From Sesamum alatum (lineage: Eukaryota; Streptophyta; Magnoliopsida; Lamiales; Pedaliaceae), in contig JACGWO010000007.1 in the NCBI GenBank assembly GCA_034509735.1, positions 26,998,046 to 27,062,045 on the forward strand: 64,000 bases of DNA, read 5' to 3'. The notes under the pieces were generated by a model. The model was not told where the DNA came from. It made no database searches and saw nothing but the letters and a program-made list of their open reading frames with translations. Numbering within the stretch: the stretch's first letter is position 1; each line of letters starts with the position of its first letter. This document shows positions 46,345-57,104 of this stretch, piece after piece. The translations under genes were made by a program, and so were the position numbers.

Positions 46345-47214
46345 TTGTATTTTGATGAAGTTTTACAGAATGGAAGGAATCGCGGGTTTTAATTTATAGA
46401 TAATTTCTTTCTCGAACTATGTAAATATGATTCTACTAAATCTATAATCATTTGCTTGGTAAATCTTTCCATTTATATGTAAATATATGTATTTTCACGT
46501 GTGTGTGTAATTTAAGCTTCTTTTCAGAAAAATCTTATTTTATACCGATGAAACTCTTTTTGTTCTTTCATGGCCTGTGGTAATGTTGTTTATATATATA
46601 ATTTAATTGAACTTAACCATTTTATTTTTATCCGTATTTTATTTTCTCATTTCATGATAACTTACTCCTTATCTGTTCGTTGTTCAATTGATGAAGTGAT
46701 ATTGAGATTTTGAAATAATTTTAACTTAGTCTTTTTTCAACGTCCATCTTTCTTTATTTCCCTTCCCCCCCCCCCCCCCCCCCGGTTGTCTTTCTTATAA
46801 CTTATAATTAAAAGTATGTTTCTAATATTGCATTAATATAGATTTTGATGGAAGATGAATTATAACAAATAATACATTTAACTAATTTTTAATATTTTCT
46901 ACAAAGTTGGATATTTGTAAAAATGTAATCTACATGTTTAATTAATAAAATATCATAATTGTTTGAAAGTAGTCCTCATAAAATACAAATTTTCGTTAGT
47001 AGAATGTATTGTATGTGTTAGAAAATATCATTTTCAATAGTAATAAAAATAGATTAAAAGTTCAAAAACTACTAAGTTTTATCTATTAAAAATGAAAAGT
47101 TTTACTTTACATAAAAGATTCAATTATTTAGCACAATATTATAAAATATTTTTTTATTTGACTTTTTGAAAAAAAAAATTATATAACCGTGCATAGCACG
47201 GGTTCTACCGCTAG
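44816..47214 (+). mobile_element. Helitron-like non-autonomous element, copy B (5' end unclear)
   Basis: The 3' end is ideal: the 6-bp stem CCGTGC/GCACGG with loop ATA (47187-47201) lies about 10 bases before CTAG (47211-47214), followed by T. The interior parallels copy A in order: 220-bp units, (ATT)n at 46307-46344, then GAATGGAAGGAATC, TATGTAAATATGATT and TATACCGATGAAACTC. It begins inside a 220-bp unit instead of with TC, so copy A may be inserted within it. A run of 18 C lies at 46766-46783. Confidence 0.65.
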
Positions 47215-47247
47215 TATTAATTATACAATAATAATTGCCTTAGTACC

Positions 47248-49010
47248 TGATAGGGACGTAAATGGGTAGGCCGGTAGGGTAAGAACCTACTCAAACTCAT
47301 GCCTAATAGAGACTTATACTATTAAATAATGCTCATATCCTACCCAACTCCCTGAAGACCCAATGGGTCTCTAAACCCAATGCCATTGTTTTGCACCTAG
47401 TGTTTTGGATCTAGGTAGGGTCTAGATCTAATAATTTTTTTCTTCTTAATATTCATGGATAATATTTGATAGTTTTATCTAAGATAAGATAGTTAAAAAA
47501 GACTAAATAAATTTTAGATTAAAGCAAAAACGATAAAGTATATTAGATACATATTCAATACAAATTTACTTAGATCAAAATCACCAAAGTAAGATGAAAT
47601 AGATTAATTATTTATATTTGAAGATTATAATAAATAATTATAAAAAATAGAAAGTTGTGTTTTGAATTAGCAAATAATGTACTATATCGTCTACTATATA
47701 CATCAGATTTATCAATATATTTTTAATTTTTTAATCTTTCATTTTTTATATAAAATTTATCAATAAATTCAAGATTACTGAAATCAATTCACAAATAAAT
47801 CTTTTTTTTAATAGAATTTCTTTAAACAATATATCATTTATTAAAAAAAATAATCTAATGAAAATAATAAATCTACATATTTAATAGCAATCGAATTTAA
47901 TATTATAAAGTTTTGAGCTTCAATTTTTATTACTTCAATCAAACATTATTGCCTATCAAGATGTTGAAAATATACCAAGCATAATTCAATTATTTAATTA
48001 AAAAATATACATGGTTAGAATTACATGATAAATATTTTTATGAAGTCTAAAACTTTCTAGATTTGTTTACTTGGATTTAGATAGGTTGATAAATAATAAC
48101 CCAATTAAATTAGAAAAAAAAAATAAAAATATTTTTTTGGGTCCAAATTGGGTACATAGACCCATGGGTCTTGATGGGTAGAGATCCTTTCCATACCCAA
48201 TCTATATACTTTTAATGGGTCTAAGTCTGGGTCTAATTATATTCATTGAATTTGAGTATGGGTCTTTAAATTGATCTATGGGCCTATAAGTTGCGCAATG
48301 GGCCAGGCCAATTCAGAATGAGATTGGCCCAATAATAATCCGACCCAAGTTTGGTTGAAAACTCAGTTGGTCCTACCTAAGCCAATCCCAAGTATCAATA
48401 TTTGATACCGACCCAGCCCAGTAGGCTAGGACCGTCCGGTTTCTGATTCGGGCTTGGGCCGGGATAGTGGTCGGTCTAATTTGGGTCAATTTTTTTAATA
48501 ATGCATGGCATGTACTTTTTGTTTTATTCTTCTAAGTTGATTATACTAATACGTTTTTTTAAAATTTTGAAACTTTTGTTTTATTTCTAAATTTTGACTA
48601 CATTAATTCATTAATATTCTTTGCTTACTTTTTCAAAATTTATTTTAAATTTTTTTTGGCTTGTTATAATCTAAGTTTGTTTAATTTTTATTATGTCATT
48701 TTAACTATACTTTTTTCTAGTTATAAATATTTTATTATAAATTTTGTTTAGTTTAATTTATTATTATTTTTATTTCATAAAACAAAAAAATAATGAAGTA
48801 ATTATTCAAAAATTACCACAATTTCATAAAAAATAAAAATAAAGTATGCCCAATCGAGCTTGATCCAAACTTGGTCTAGGCCTAGACCAGGCCTCAATGG
48901 ACCGGGATTGGCCTTAAAAATGGACCAATTGGAACCTATTTAAAGGCCAAGTACTACTCCAAGATCGGCCATGAACAATGTTGGACCATCCACGGCTGCC
49001 CCTATCCACT
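47248..49010. mobile_element. Nested GC-richer inverted-repeat remnants (hAT-like MITE type)
   Basis: Left sequence ATAGGGACGTAAATGGGTAG and many ACCCAAT/ATGGGTC motifs (47250-47420) face complementary motifs at 48140-48270. A second pair (GGGCCAGGCCAATTCAG, 48301, and GGCCTAGACCAGGCC, 48878) surrounds an AT-rich core. The right end reads GGCTGCCCCTATCCAC (reverse complement GTGGATAGGGGCAGCC). The termini resemble plant hAT-type MITEs, but no target duplication could be fixed and no gene is present. Confidence 0.35.
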
Positions 49011-49439
49011 GTGCACCTTGAAGTTAGATATATTCATTAAAACAATAATTGAAGTTACAGTTGGGCAGTTTGCACATATAATTCCTTGTTGTTGGTGAAA
49101 TAGTTAATTAAATTTGAAGGGCTCGATCATGAATTTCCAACGTAATGCTAAAAATAATATTTGGAAGGAATAATTAAGGAAAATAAATTTATATATATTT
49201 AATATACAAATTCACTTGCACTTGGCCACGTGTATCCAATGAATTAATTAATATTGTATTTTTATTTTATTTTATTTTAATTTCCAAACTTTATTGTTTA
49301 GAATTATTTTACTCTTATATAAAAGTTGCAAATAGGATTTTTCTAGAAGAAGATGTCCTTTTCTTGAAACATTAACTTGGGCTGCTTTCATAAGAATTTG
49401 ATCAGGAAAAGACAGATTCGTGATATTTTAGCTTTTGGG
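49011..49439. other. AT-rich stretch, no feature seen
   Basis: No open frame, inverted repeat or element terminus was recognised. Confidence 0.5.
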
Positions 49440-49886
49440 TTAAAAATTATAATTTTAATATGTATATTTTCTGAAAATACCTAAATATGTTTACATATAA
49501 ATGTTGCGAGTGCGAGAATTATACACCTTATAGTTTCATCAGTTCTTTCACTTTATACACAAAATAGATTATTAATAAATTTTGTGAAGATTATATAGCA
49601 AATTTGTTGCTTAAATTCAATATTTTTTGGTTTTTTATCTCTTTAAGTTTGAAGAAAAAATGAAAAAAATAAGTGTATTAGACTAAAAGTTAAAAAATAG
49701 CATAAAATAGAACCAAAATAATATTTTTTTTTAGAAAAAAATGAATTTCCGTCAAGTATAATGGCCAAGCTAACGGAAGGACTGAAAGTGCTTAAAAGAT
49801 GAAAGTTTGAGGACTAATATTGCAACCTCAAAAAAGTTCGAGGACCAAAACTACTTTAGTGGCATTATTTAGGGACCAAAATTACA
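49440..49886 (+). mobile_element. Other half of the terminal-inverted-repeat element (partner 29422-29790)
   Basis: It ends GGGACCAAAATTACATTTAT then CCC at 49886. The terminal 55 bases pair with the end at 29790 (see that entry). Phrases such as GAGGACCAAAACTACTTTAG and GAGGACTAATATTGCAACC form inner repeats of the same terminus type. The left boundary is arbitrary. Confidence 0.6.
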
Positions 49887-52399
49887 TTTATCCCATCTTT
49901 TTCTCAAACACTACCCAATTAAACTTTTATCTGCTTTTCACTTTTTTTACAAATACCACCACTTTTGATTCTGGTACAACTTTTCACTTTTTCTACGAAA
50001 TCACTCCTCTAAATTTCGCAAATATTCCCTCAATTATTTTTCTAAAAGCCCAAAATAAAGGAGTGCCCCACTTGCTAGCCCAACAGACCCAACCTGCTAG
50101 ATCAAGCAAAAATAAAAGGTATTGATGTAGAAAGCGTCTCACATCGGTTGCAGACGAGGAGCTTGAGTGGCTTATAAGCTCCAATGCCTCCTCTCCCTAG
50201 CGAGGTGCCTTTTCAGGACAAAATCGTGAGGCTCACATAGCCAAAGCGGACAATACCTTGCGCAACGGGGTGCCGTTCAAGTCGCAAACCGCATCATTTG
50301 GCGCCGTCTGTGGGAACGAGGCCATGTGCCCGTCACAAGGCCCTCGTCTGGGGGGCTAATGATGTAGCAAGCGTCTCACATCGGTTGCAGACGAGGAGCT
50401 TGAGTGGCTTATAAGGTCCAATGCCTCGTCTCCCTAGCGAGGTGCCTTTTCAGGACAAAATCGTGAGGCTCACATAGCCAAAGTGGACAATACCATCGCG
50501 CAACGAGGCACCGTTCAAGTCGCAAGGCGCATCAGGTATCAATGTGGCAGGCTTATAAAACAAAGCTCAATCCGCAAGCTCACACGATGGTCAGCTGGAC
50601 GACACATCACATGGATTCTACACGACATAGGCCATGTAACCATAAAAGATCTCCAACTAACCTTTCTATATCAGCGAAACCAGCCGAATCAATAGCTACT
50701 AACCACATCTCGTGTTTTTTCATGTGATTAGGCAATGGTTGTTCAAACAATCAGTGTTCTTCAAAGATAAGTCAAAATCAGGTTTGGATACTCTTGTTAG
50801 TTAGCTAACATTCATAGGTTTCTATTGATATGTAGGTCGCCCTAACTAACTCCCAGATTTCGCCCTGAGCCCCTCTATAAATAGAGATGATGTTGCAGTA
50901 AAAAAGGTAACTCAAGTCACTCATATTTAACACACTTGTCACTCTCACAAAATAGTAAGGATACTCGTTTCTTGCTCTTTTTCAGCACTCAACCAGCTCA
51001 TTCTAGCTTACATTTCTATATTCAATTACTCCAAATAACTCATTTCACCATTGTCTCTCGTTATTTCAAGTTTTCTTGTTTATTTCTCAGTAATTTAGGT
51101 ACTGACTTAACATCGAAGTGTTAACCCTTGTTTTGCACGTTAGTCCTTAGGTGATCATAGAATTTTCAAAGACCCTTCAACGATTATGATACTACTGAAC
51201 TCCAGTACGCATCAAATATATATTGAGATAAAAATATTTGAAATAGTGTATATTAATTTCTATTTCCTAGTTAAATTTTATTAAAGCTCTTTGATTGTAA
51301 ACCTATAAATATTTGAGTTAAACTCATTATTCAACACTTTGATCATTGAATGAGTAATTTTTATATAAATCTTTAGTTATAATATAATTAGTTTAGGTTA
51401 GAGTAGTTGTTCTACATCAATTGGCGGTAGAGATAAATTTTGATCCAAATCCGTTTCCGCATCAATTAATTTTCCAAGCATTTAAACTTTTTTTAGAAGC
51501 CAACGTTGTTACCACGCCTTATCAACATAAAGAGATTCATACACCCGACTATAGATGCTAATCCACTATTAGCAACGAAGTAACAAAGAAGAATAAGAAT
51601 GAGGAAGTCTACGTTGAATGTCAAGACATGAACCACCGATTAAAATGATATATAACATCCAAGTTTAATACAATTTATCTCCCTATGATATTCTAAATAA
51701 GCAAATTATTCCCCTATGGAAAAAAAATAGCAATTTACCTCCATGTGTTCTTTAAAATAGAGCAAGGTACCGAGAATAGAAGTGGCTCTTGGTGGATATT
51801 TTATAAATTAGAACACAATTTAGTTAAAAAATTTAGAAAAATATATTTATGTCAAAAAAAGTTTTCATCTCAAGAACAAATTGGTGGTTTGTTATAAAAA
51901 TAAGTTTCGTATTCAACTTCACACTAGTAATGTTTATTATCTCCACATAATTTACTTTTGACAAAATAAAAGTATAAATTATACCAATTAAAATAATCTT
52001 CTAACTTAACTATCCAATTCAAAAAGTATTTTTTATTAGGATTTCAAAAATACATAAAAAGAGTTGGACCAGAAAACTTATAAGATGATGAATTCCTAGT
52101 TTGTGGATAAAGAAGATTATTTTTTTAATTATTATTTATTTATTGGAGTTAATATAATATATAAGAACAAAAAAGACCTATGCAAACTATTAAAAAAACC
52201 GATCGAGGAAGAGAAAATTAAATTAGTTCTCAAGTTAGAATCGAAATCAAAAAGATTAATTCTTTTCAGAATCAATAATAATATTAGTGATGGGAATAGA
52301 AAATATAACATTAGAGGGGCATTTCACAGTAGTTAAAATTGAAGAAGAGTCGCCAATCACCATGATCTGATCACTCCCATTAAATTATTGATCCGTCCT
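49887..52399 (+). repeat. Segmental duplication block, copy B (direct partner 23509-25540)
   Basis: Co-linear with copy A, with a TRIM inserted at 50123-50534 and a replaced stretch around 51655-51770. It includes the same LTR-like region (CTCTATAAATAGAGATGATG, 50873; ACTTAACATCGAAGTGTTAA, 51103). At 52399 it continues into other sequence, exactly where copy A is cut by the LTR retrotransposon. Confidence 0.88.
50123..50534 (+). mobile_element. TRIM (terminal-repeat retrotransposon in miniature), 412 bp
   Basis: Two direct terminal repeats, 50123-50296 (174 bp) and 50360-50534 (175 bp), start TGATGTAG and end GCATCA. Only 63 bases separate them: TTTGGCGCCGTCTGTGGGAA (primer-binding-site-like, right after LTR 1) and a purine tract ending TGGGGGGCTAA before LTR 2. 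The flanks are identical GGTAT (50118-50122 and 50535-50539), and copy A has the single GGTAT at 23735. The repeats differ at only a few positions. There is no coding capacity, so mobilisation needed proteins from another element. Confidence 0.95.
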
Positions 52400-52574
52400 C
52401 AATTAAGAAATGACAATCACTCAACAATAATTAATTTGGCAACCTGAGTTATTATAAATGTACAATGGTTAAGGCTAAAGTCTATGAATAATTTAGATGT
52501 AATGTGTTTGAGTCCTAATGAATGTGTGGTAATTTATTTTAGTTTATATGAGATTATTGTAATTTATATATTTT
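52400..52574. other. Spacer, no feature seen
   Basis: AT-rich, without an open frame or recognisable terminus. Confidence 0.5.
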
Positions 52575-53137
52575 AAAGGATAATTACACCCCTTCTCCCC
52601 TGAGGTTTGGTATAATTACATGTAAACTTCCTGTAATTTAAAAAAATTACATCTGGTTACCCTTGAGGTTTGCTTCTGTCTAACAATAGGTCCCTCCGTT
52701 AGTCAATATTCACCGAATTTGTTGATACTAACATAAAAACCCTTAATAAAAATTAATATTCACTATCGATTGACTTATTACTGACTTATTGTAGATCAAA
52801 CAAATATTATTTATGACCAAACTACCCTTATATATATATATATATCTTCAGACGTTAATACATGTGAAGAGGTACATTTCACCGTTAAAAGGGTAGTTTA
52901 GTCATAAAGATTTGTTTGGACTGCAATAAGTCAGTAATAAGTCAATTGAAGGTAAATATTAATTTTCATTAAGGTTTTTGATTAATGTTAATAAATTCGG
53001 TGAATTTTGACTAACGGACGGACCTATTTTGTAGACATAAGCAAACCTCATGGGTACTAGATGTAAATTTTCAAACCACAAAGGGGTCTAAGTGTAATTA
53101 CACCGAACCTAAGGGGAAAGGGGTGTAATTATCCTTT
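52575..53137. mobile_element. 563-bp foldback MITE
   Basis: The ends AAAGGATAATTACACCCCTT and AAGGGGTGTAATTATCCTTT-like are inverted, and the arms stay complementary over about 250 bp: GAGGTTTGCTTCTGTCTAAC pairs with ACATAAGCAAACCTC, and ATGACCAAACTACCC with GGGTAGTTTAGTCAT. They close on a TA repeat near 52830. No gene. Superfamily not assigned, because the target duplication is ambiguous in the T/A-rich flanks. Confidence 0.85.
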
Positions 53138-53149
53138 TATTTTATTATC

Positions 53150-53884
53150 TTTTTTTTTTTTGGTTGAAGGTAAATTTCATTAAATAAAATAAAAAGAATG
53201 TACATCCGTATATACCAAAGGGCCAACCTAGTGGTTCCAGGCAATGCGCCATAATCTGTATAGTGCCCTACATTGCAACGAATCACTATAATTCATACAA
53301 ATAATTCTAGATCATACTTGTTCCAAGACCACAATAGCTAGCACTTCCGGCTCCTGACGATGATCATGATAGCTATGCTGATTGCGCTCACGCCATATAT
53401 GATGGACACTTTCCGGCTAAAAAGATATCGATAGGAATAATTCACAAACATGCCGACTCCTCCAGCGCCGCGATGCCCATGTAACAGCTCTTCTCCAATC
53501 TCGGAAAGGCCATGGGAAAATATATCTTGCTACGAATGGCATTGATAAACCTCCTTGTAAAAGTACACTGGAAGAACAAATGAGAATGCGTCTCCTTCAT
53601 TTGGTGGTCACATAAAACACAACATTGATCAAGATGAGCGAACCGTTAATCCTTATCCATCTTACTCAACTTGAACTGAATGGCAAGCCAAAGGATAAAG
53701 CTATTGCGCGGAATCTTCAGAGCGCCCTTGAGGAGGACACTCCACATCACCTGCTCCTCCTCCCCTCGTAAAAATATTATTCCTTCTTTGGTAGAGTAAT
53801 CACCCAACGCAGCTCTCCATATAATCCGGTCCTCACCCCCAGAGATCGACCGGAGATCAGCAACAATGCCATTATTATCTTTTG
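53150..53884 (-). mobile_element. 5'-truncated LINE, minus strand, with candidate 12-bp target duplication
   Basis: The poly(T) at 53150-53161 is the poly(A) tail of a minus-strand LINE. TTATTATCTTTT occurs at 53142-53153, against the tail, and again at 53872-53883, at the truncated 5' side. This is the expected layout for target-primed insertion. The body encodes the zf-RVT region. Confidence 0.8.
53170..53871 (-). pseudogene. LINE reverse transcriptase C-terminal zinc-binding (zf-RVT) region
   Basis: Minus-strand reading gives DRIIWRAALGDYSTKEG, VMWSVLLKGALKIPRNSFIL, WLAIQFKLSKMDKD, then past a stop DQCCVLCDHQMKETHSHLFF with QCTF. The order W-x-K.Pr-x-sFILWLA, a CxxC pair and ETHxHLFFxC is the hallmark of the zf-RVT domain at the C-terminus of plant LINE ORF2. 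Stops and frameshifts downstream make it a pseudogene. Confidence 0.85.
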
Positions 53885-53959
53885 TTATATTAATGTGATG
53901 CAAACAAAAGGTTGCTCGTTTGGGTACGTCCAACTTGAGATCTTTGGGTCCAACTTTTC

Positions 53960-55066
53960 AGAAGTCTTAGAAATGGGACATACAAAATACCCGTTAGCAC
54001 TTTCAATATTCAAATAAGTATACATTAATGGAAACAAGAATTAAACTGAAAAACCATAATATAAAGTAACAATTCGGTGCCACAATGTTTGTGCAATAGC
54101 ATTTTTTATGCGTGCCAGTATTGAGAAAAATGTTATCATCTACCAGAGGAGAGGATCCCATCCTCTTGGGACCCAGAAGGTGGTTGCCAAGAGATAGACT
54201 CTTACTGCTCTAGGACTCCTTGTCCACATTTTTTAACATTTAAAGCGTTGGGGACTTATCTCTTTGGATAAGATCCGTTCTTTGGATATGGTTATCCTTC
54301 TCAAGAAGGTGGTTAAGGCAATCCGAACTTTATCCGTAGATCTTCAGTCTTTTTCTAATGGGACTTACAAAATACCCGTTAGCACTTCAATGTTCAAATA
54401 AGTATACATTGATGGAAATACAAATTAAACTGAAAAACCATAATATAAAGTAACAATTCGGTGCCACAATGTTTGTGCAAGCATTTTTATGCGTGCGATT
54501 ATTGAGAAAAATGTTATCATCTACCGGGGGAGAGGATCCCATCCTCTTGGGACCCAGAAGGTGGTTGCCAAGAGATAGACGCTTACTGCTCTAGGACTCC
54601 TTGTCCACATTTTTTAACATTTAATCCGTTGGGGACTTATCTCTTCGGGACTGACTTGGCTGCCATGTGAGTGCCTTAATTGGCCTCCATAAGCATTCTT
54701 GGTTTGTCTTGAACCTTTTGGGGCCCTCCAAAACCTCCCTAACGGTTTGGGCCTCCTCCAAGAGCTGAAGGTAAATCTGCTTTTGCCATTAGGTTGCCAG
54801 GTGTCCACGACTTTGGGTTTTCAAGCTACGCAGGCGGCTATGGGCCAATTACTGTAGGTCCTAATTCTTGAATTTGTTCTTCTCTTGGGCTGGGGGAGAT
54901 TAACTCTTTCTTCTTGGGTCCACAAGGTGGAGGGCCCAGAACCTAAGCCGAACCACGGCTTTAGCAGTCTTTGGGCTCCCTTTATTGGGCCAAAAGCAAG
55001 CCTGCCAAATTCCTTTTTCAGAATATTCAGACTCGTAATTAACCTACCCCTCATTGTTGCAGTAAT
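53960..55066 (-). mobile_element. Reversed LTR remnant with an internal tandem duplication
   Basis: 53965-54255 and 54355-54645 are direct copies of one another (ACAAAATACCCGTTAGCAC, GGTGCCACAATGTTTGTGC, GAGGATCCCATCCTCTTGGG). Between them lies 54256-54354, with a diverged fragment. Read on the minus strand, the order is TGCAACAATGAGGGG (55066), a GC-richer U3-like part and an LTR-type end ACGGGTATTTTGTAAGTCCC. A solo LTR whose 3' part is duplicated is the best reading. No gag or pol. Confidence 0.5.
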
Positions 55067-55930
55067 AGTTGTAGGAATTAATTGTATTTGTATCATGATA
55101 TGTTGGATTTAATTTGCAATAATTATTGTACTAATTTAAAACTCATTGCAAAAAATAAAATAAAATTAATATTAGTTACAAAATATCATTTTAAATTTAT
55201 CACTAAAAGAATATATGAAGTAACAAAAAGTCGATCTTATCATTACATAATTATTAGTTAAAAGAATTATCCATAAAATTATAATTATAGATAATTAATG
55301 ACACATTTAACGATTTAGTAACAATACAATTTAATAGCAAAAATTATTTATTGTCACTATACCTTCATTATATATATGTCTAATTATGCACTATCTTTTG
55401 TTACTAATTCTTAACAATAATAACTTATAGAAAATAATAGGCACTATTAAAATCATAAATTTTTTTATTGAGACAAAAATAAAAAATTTTGTCACTAAAA
55501 CTATATATAATTAATGATAATATTCAAAATTGTGCACTCATTTTTTGTTCTTAATTTGTTTTTAGCGAGTTTTAACGAATTTAATATTTTATTGAGTAAA
55601 TTAATTAATTAAATTTTAACAGCACTAAACTAATTTTCTGGCTTCACCACTCGTTCCAGCATATATTGACCAATAGGAATAATTACTACAAAAATAACCA
55701 CTTGGAATGAGATTTGGTGAAATAATCTTAAGGGCTATAAAACGTACCACGTCAGCCACTTCCAATGATCCCATAATTTAGTAAATTATTGTATTGTTTG
55801 GACTTTAGGGTGGGTTAACATTTGACAAGTAGAGATTAGATGTGAAAAACGTGGGACTTCCTTTTTTTTTTTCTTGATAATTAGGAAAACGTGGGAAGGG
55901 AATGAAATAAAAACCCAAAAAAGCAACCTA
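55067..55930. other. AT-rich upstream region of the host gene, no element identified
   Basis: No open frame or clear repeat terminus. TTAGTAACAA and TTGTCACTA phrases recur loosely at 55250-55520. The last 150 bases become less AT-rich towards the gene. Confidence 0.5.
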
Positions 55931-56057
55931 CTGCAGGCAAAATAACAGTAGCTAAGACAAAGCAAGAATCAGGGTGGGTCGAGCTCCTGCGAAGGGGGTT
56001 CGTCGGGTTTCATCCTTTACATTCGGAGCTCCGATCGTCTGACCGGACGGCGGAGAG
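55930..56057 (+). promoter_or_regulatory. Probable 5' UTR/proximal promoter of the small host gene
   Basis: GC content rises sharply and CG dinucleotides cluster (GGGTGGGTCGAGCTCCTGCG, CTGACCGGACGGCGGAGAG) just before the ATG at 56058. No clear TATA box is seen within 100 bases; AATAAAAACCC at 55906 is a weak candidate. Confidence 0.4.
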
Positions 56058-56376
56058 ATGAAGGGCCCTTGTACTGTCATTGCGTCGTCGGTGATCGCCG
56101 CTTCCACCGTCGTTCTTTCTTCCTCCTCCTCCGCTTCCGGTGACCGTGACCTCACTTTCAATCCCTCCACCACTCAGGTAATAATAATCTTCCTCATTTC
56201 CTAGTTCTGTTAATGGGCTTAATTTGTTTTGTTTCTCAAAATATCCATTCTCCTCGGTTTCTTGTTTGAAGGGCAAATCCATGAACTCCGGCGCGCCGTC
56301 GCCGGAGAAGGGAAAATTTACACCAAAGTTTGATGGTTTGAGGTTCATAGAGACGCTGATCACGGCTCACCGGTGA
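56058..56376 (+). CDS. Small two-exon host gene, 74-residue protein, function unknown
   Basis: Exon 1 (56058-56177) starts MKGPCTVIASSVIAASTV and is followed by a serine stretch (LSSSSSASGDRD). The donor is CAG then GTAATA, and the acceptor TTGTTTGAAG ends at 56271. Exon 2 (56272-56376) reads GKSMNSGAPSPEKGKF then PKFDGLRFIETLITAHR and a stop. The intron is phase 0 and both exons are fully open and GC-rich, unlike the AT-rich flanks. The N-terminus is hydrophobic and basic-poor with many Ser/Ala, so a signal anchor or organelle peptide is possible. The C-terminal KFxPKFDGLRFIETLITAHR-type ending is, from memory, characteristic of a small uncharacterised plant protein family. No catalytic motif is present. 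The longer minus-strand frames here are shadows. The start is chosen because it is the first ATG after a G/C-rich leader (55940-56057). Confidence 0.7.
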
Positions 56377-56787
56377 CCCAATTTGAGTGGAATTTGCATG
56401 GCACGTTTTAGTGTTTTGGCGCCTAGTGTAGCTGGACATATTGGCTTCTTGTTCTTGAATCTTGATCAGTATGTTAATGATAAGTTGACAATTTTGTTTG
56501 CTCATGCTCATGGATTGTAGTTTTAGAGGTATCCCCTGAGTTGTTTTAAGTGTGCAAACATCCCCGGCCCCGGAGTCATTAATTATAATTTATGTTGCAT
56601 CTTCTATTATAATATGAATTAAAATAGGAAATTCAATTCGGATTCTACTTACTATGTATTAAAATTTCCTTTTTTCTTTGGTTATTATGTTGGCAATTAA
56701 TTATTCAAGTGTTTGTAATGTGATTTTCAACTTTATTTGTAAAAAAAAAAGGCTAAAAATTACCATGATGTGAAATCCAACCGATCC
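56377..56787. other. Downstream region of the host gene
   Basis: 56377-56520 is moderately GC-balanced and may be the 3' UTR. Further on it is AT-rich with no feature. No single polyadenylation signal stands out. Confidence 0.4.
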
Positions 56788-57104
56788 CTCACCACCAATG
56801 TTTTGAAAATCGAATTGAAGATTGAACCGAATAAATTATTGAGTCATTGGGTCACTGGTTCGATCGATTCGACAGGAATGAAAAAACCAATTAACCCAAA
56901 TTTTAGTATATAAATACATATATATGACATATCAATACATTATATATCAATTGATTAGATTAAAAATATAATTCAAATAAATATACAATCAAATAAATCC
57001 CCAAAAATAATTTAACAAGAAATACAAAATTCAATATAGTTCAAAATATTTTCAATAATTTTTGACTTAATAATTTTATTCCACAATTTATATAATTTAT
57101 ATAT

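Noticed and set aside
42469..47214. Organelle DNA insertion because of high AT content
   Set aside because: No mitochondrial or plastid gene, tRNA or rRNA motif was seen, and the internal repeats and Helitron-like ends explain the region.
50297..50320. Possible tRNA-related gene at TGGCGCC
   Set aside because: It is a primer-binding-site-like sequence only. No cloverleaf, A box/B box pair or acceptor stem could be found around it.
55952..56511. Three minus-strand frames of 73-117 codons
   Set aside because: They are shadows of the two GC-rich plus-strand exons, lack splice logic, and the plus strand gives an in-frame spliced product.
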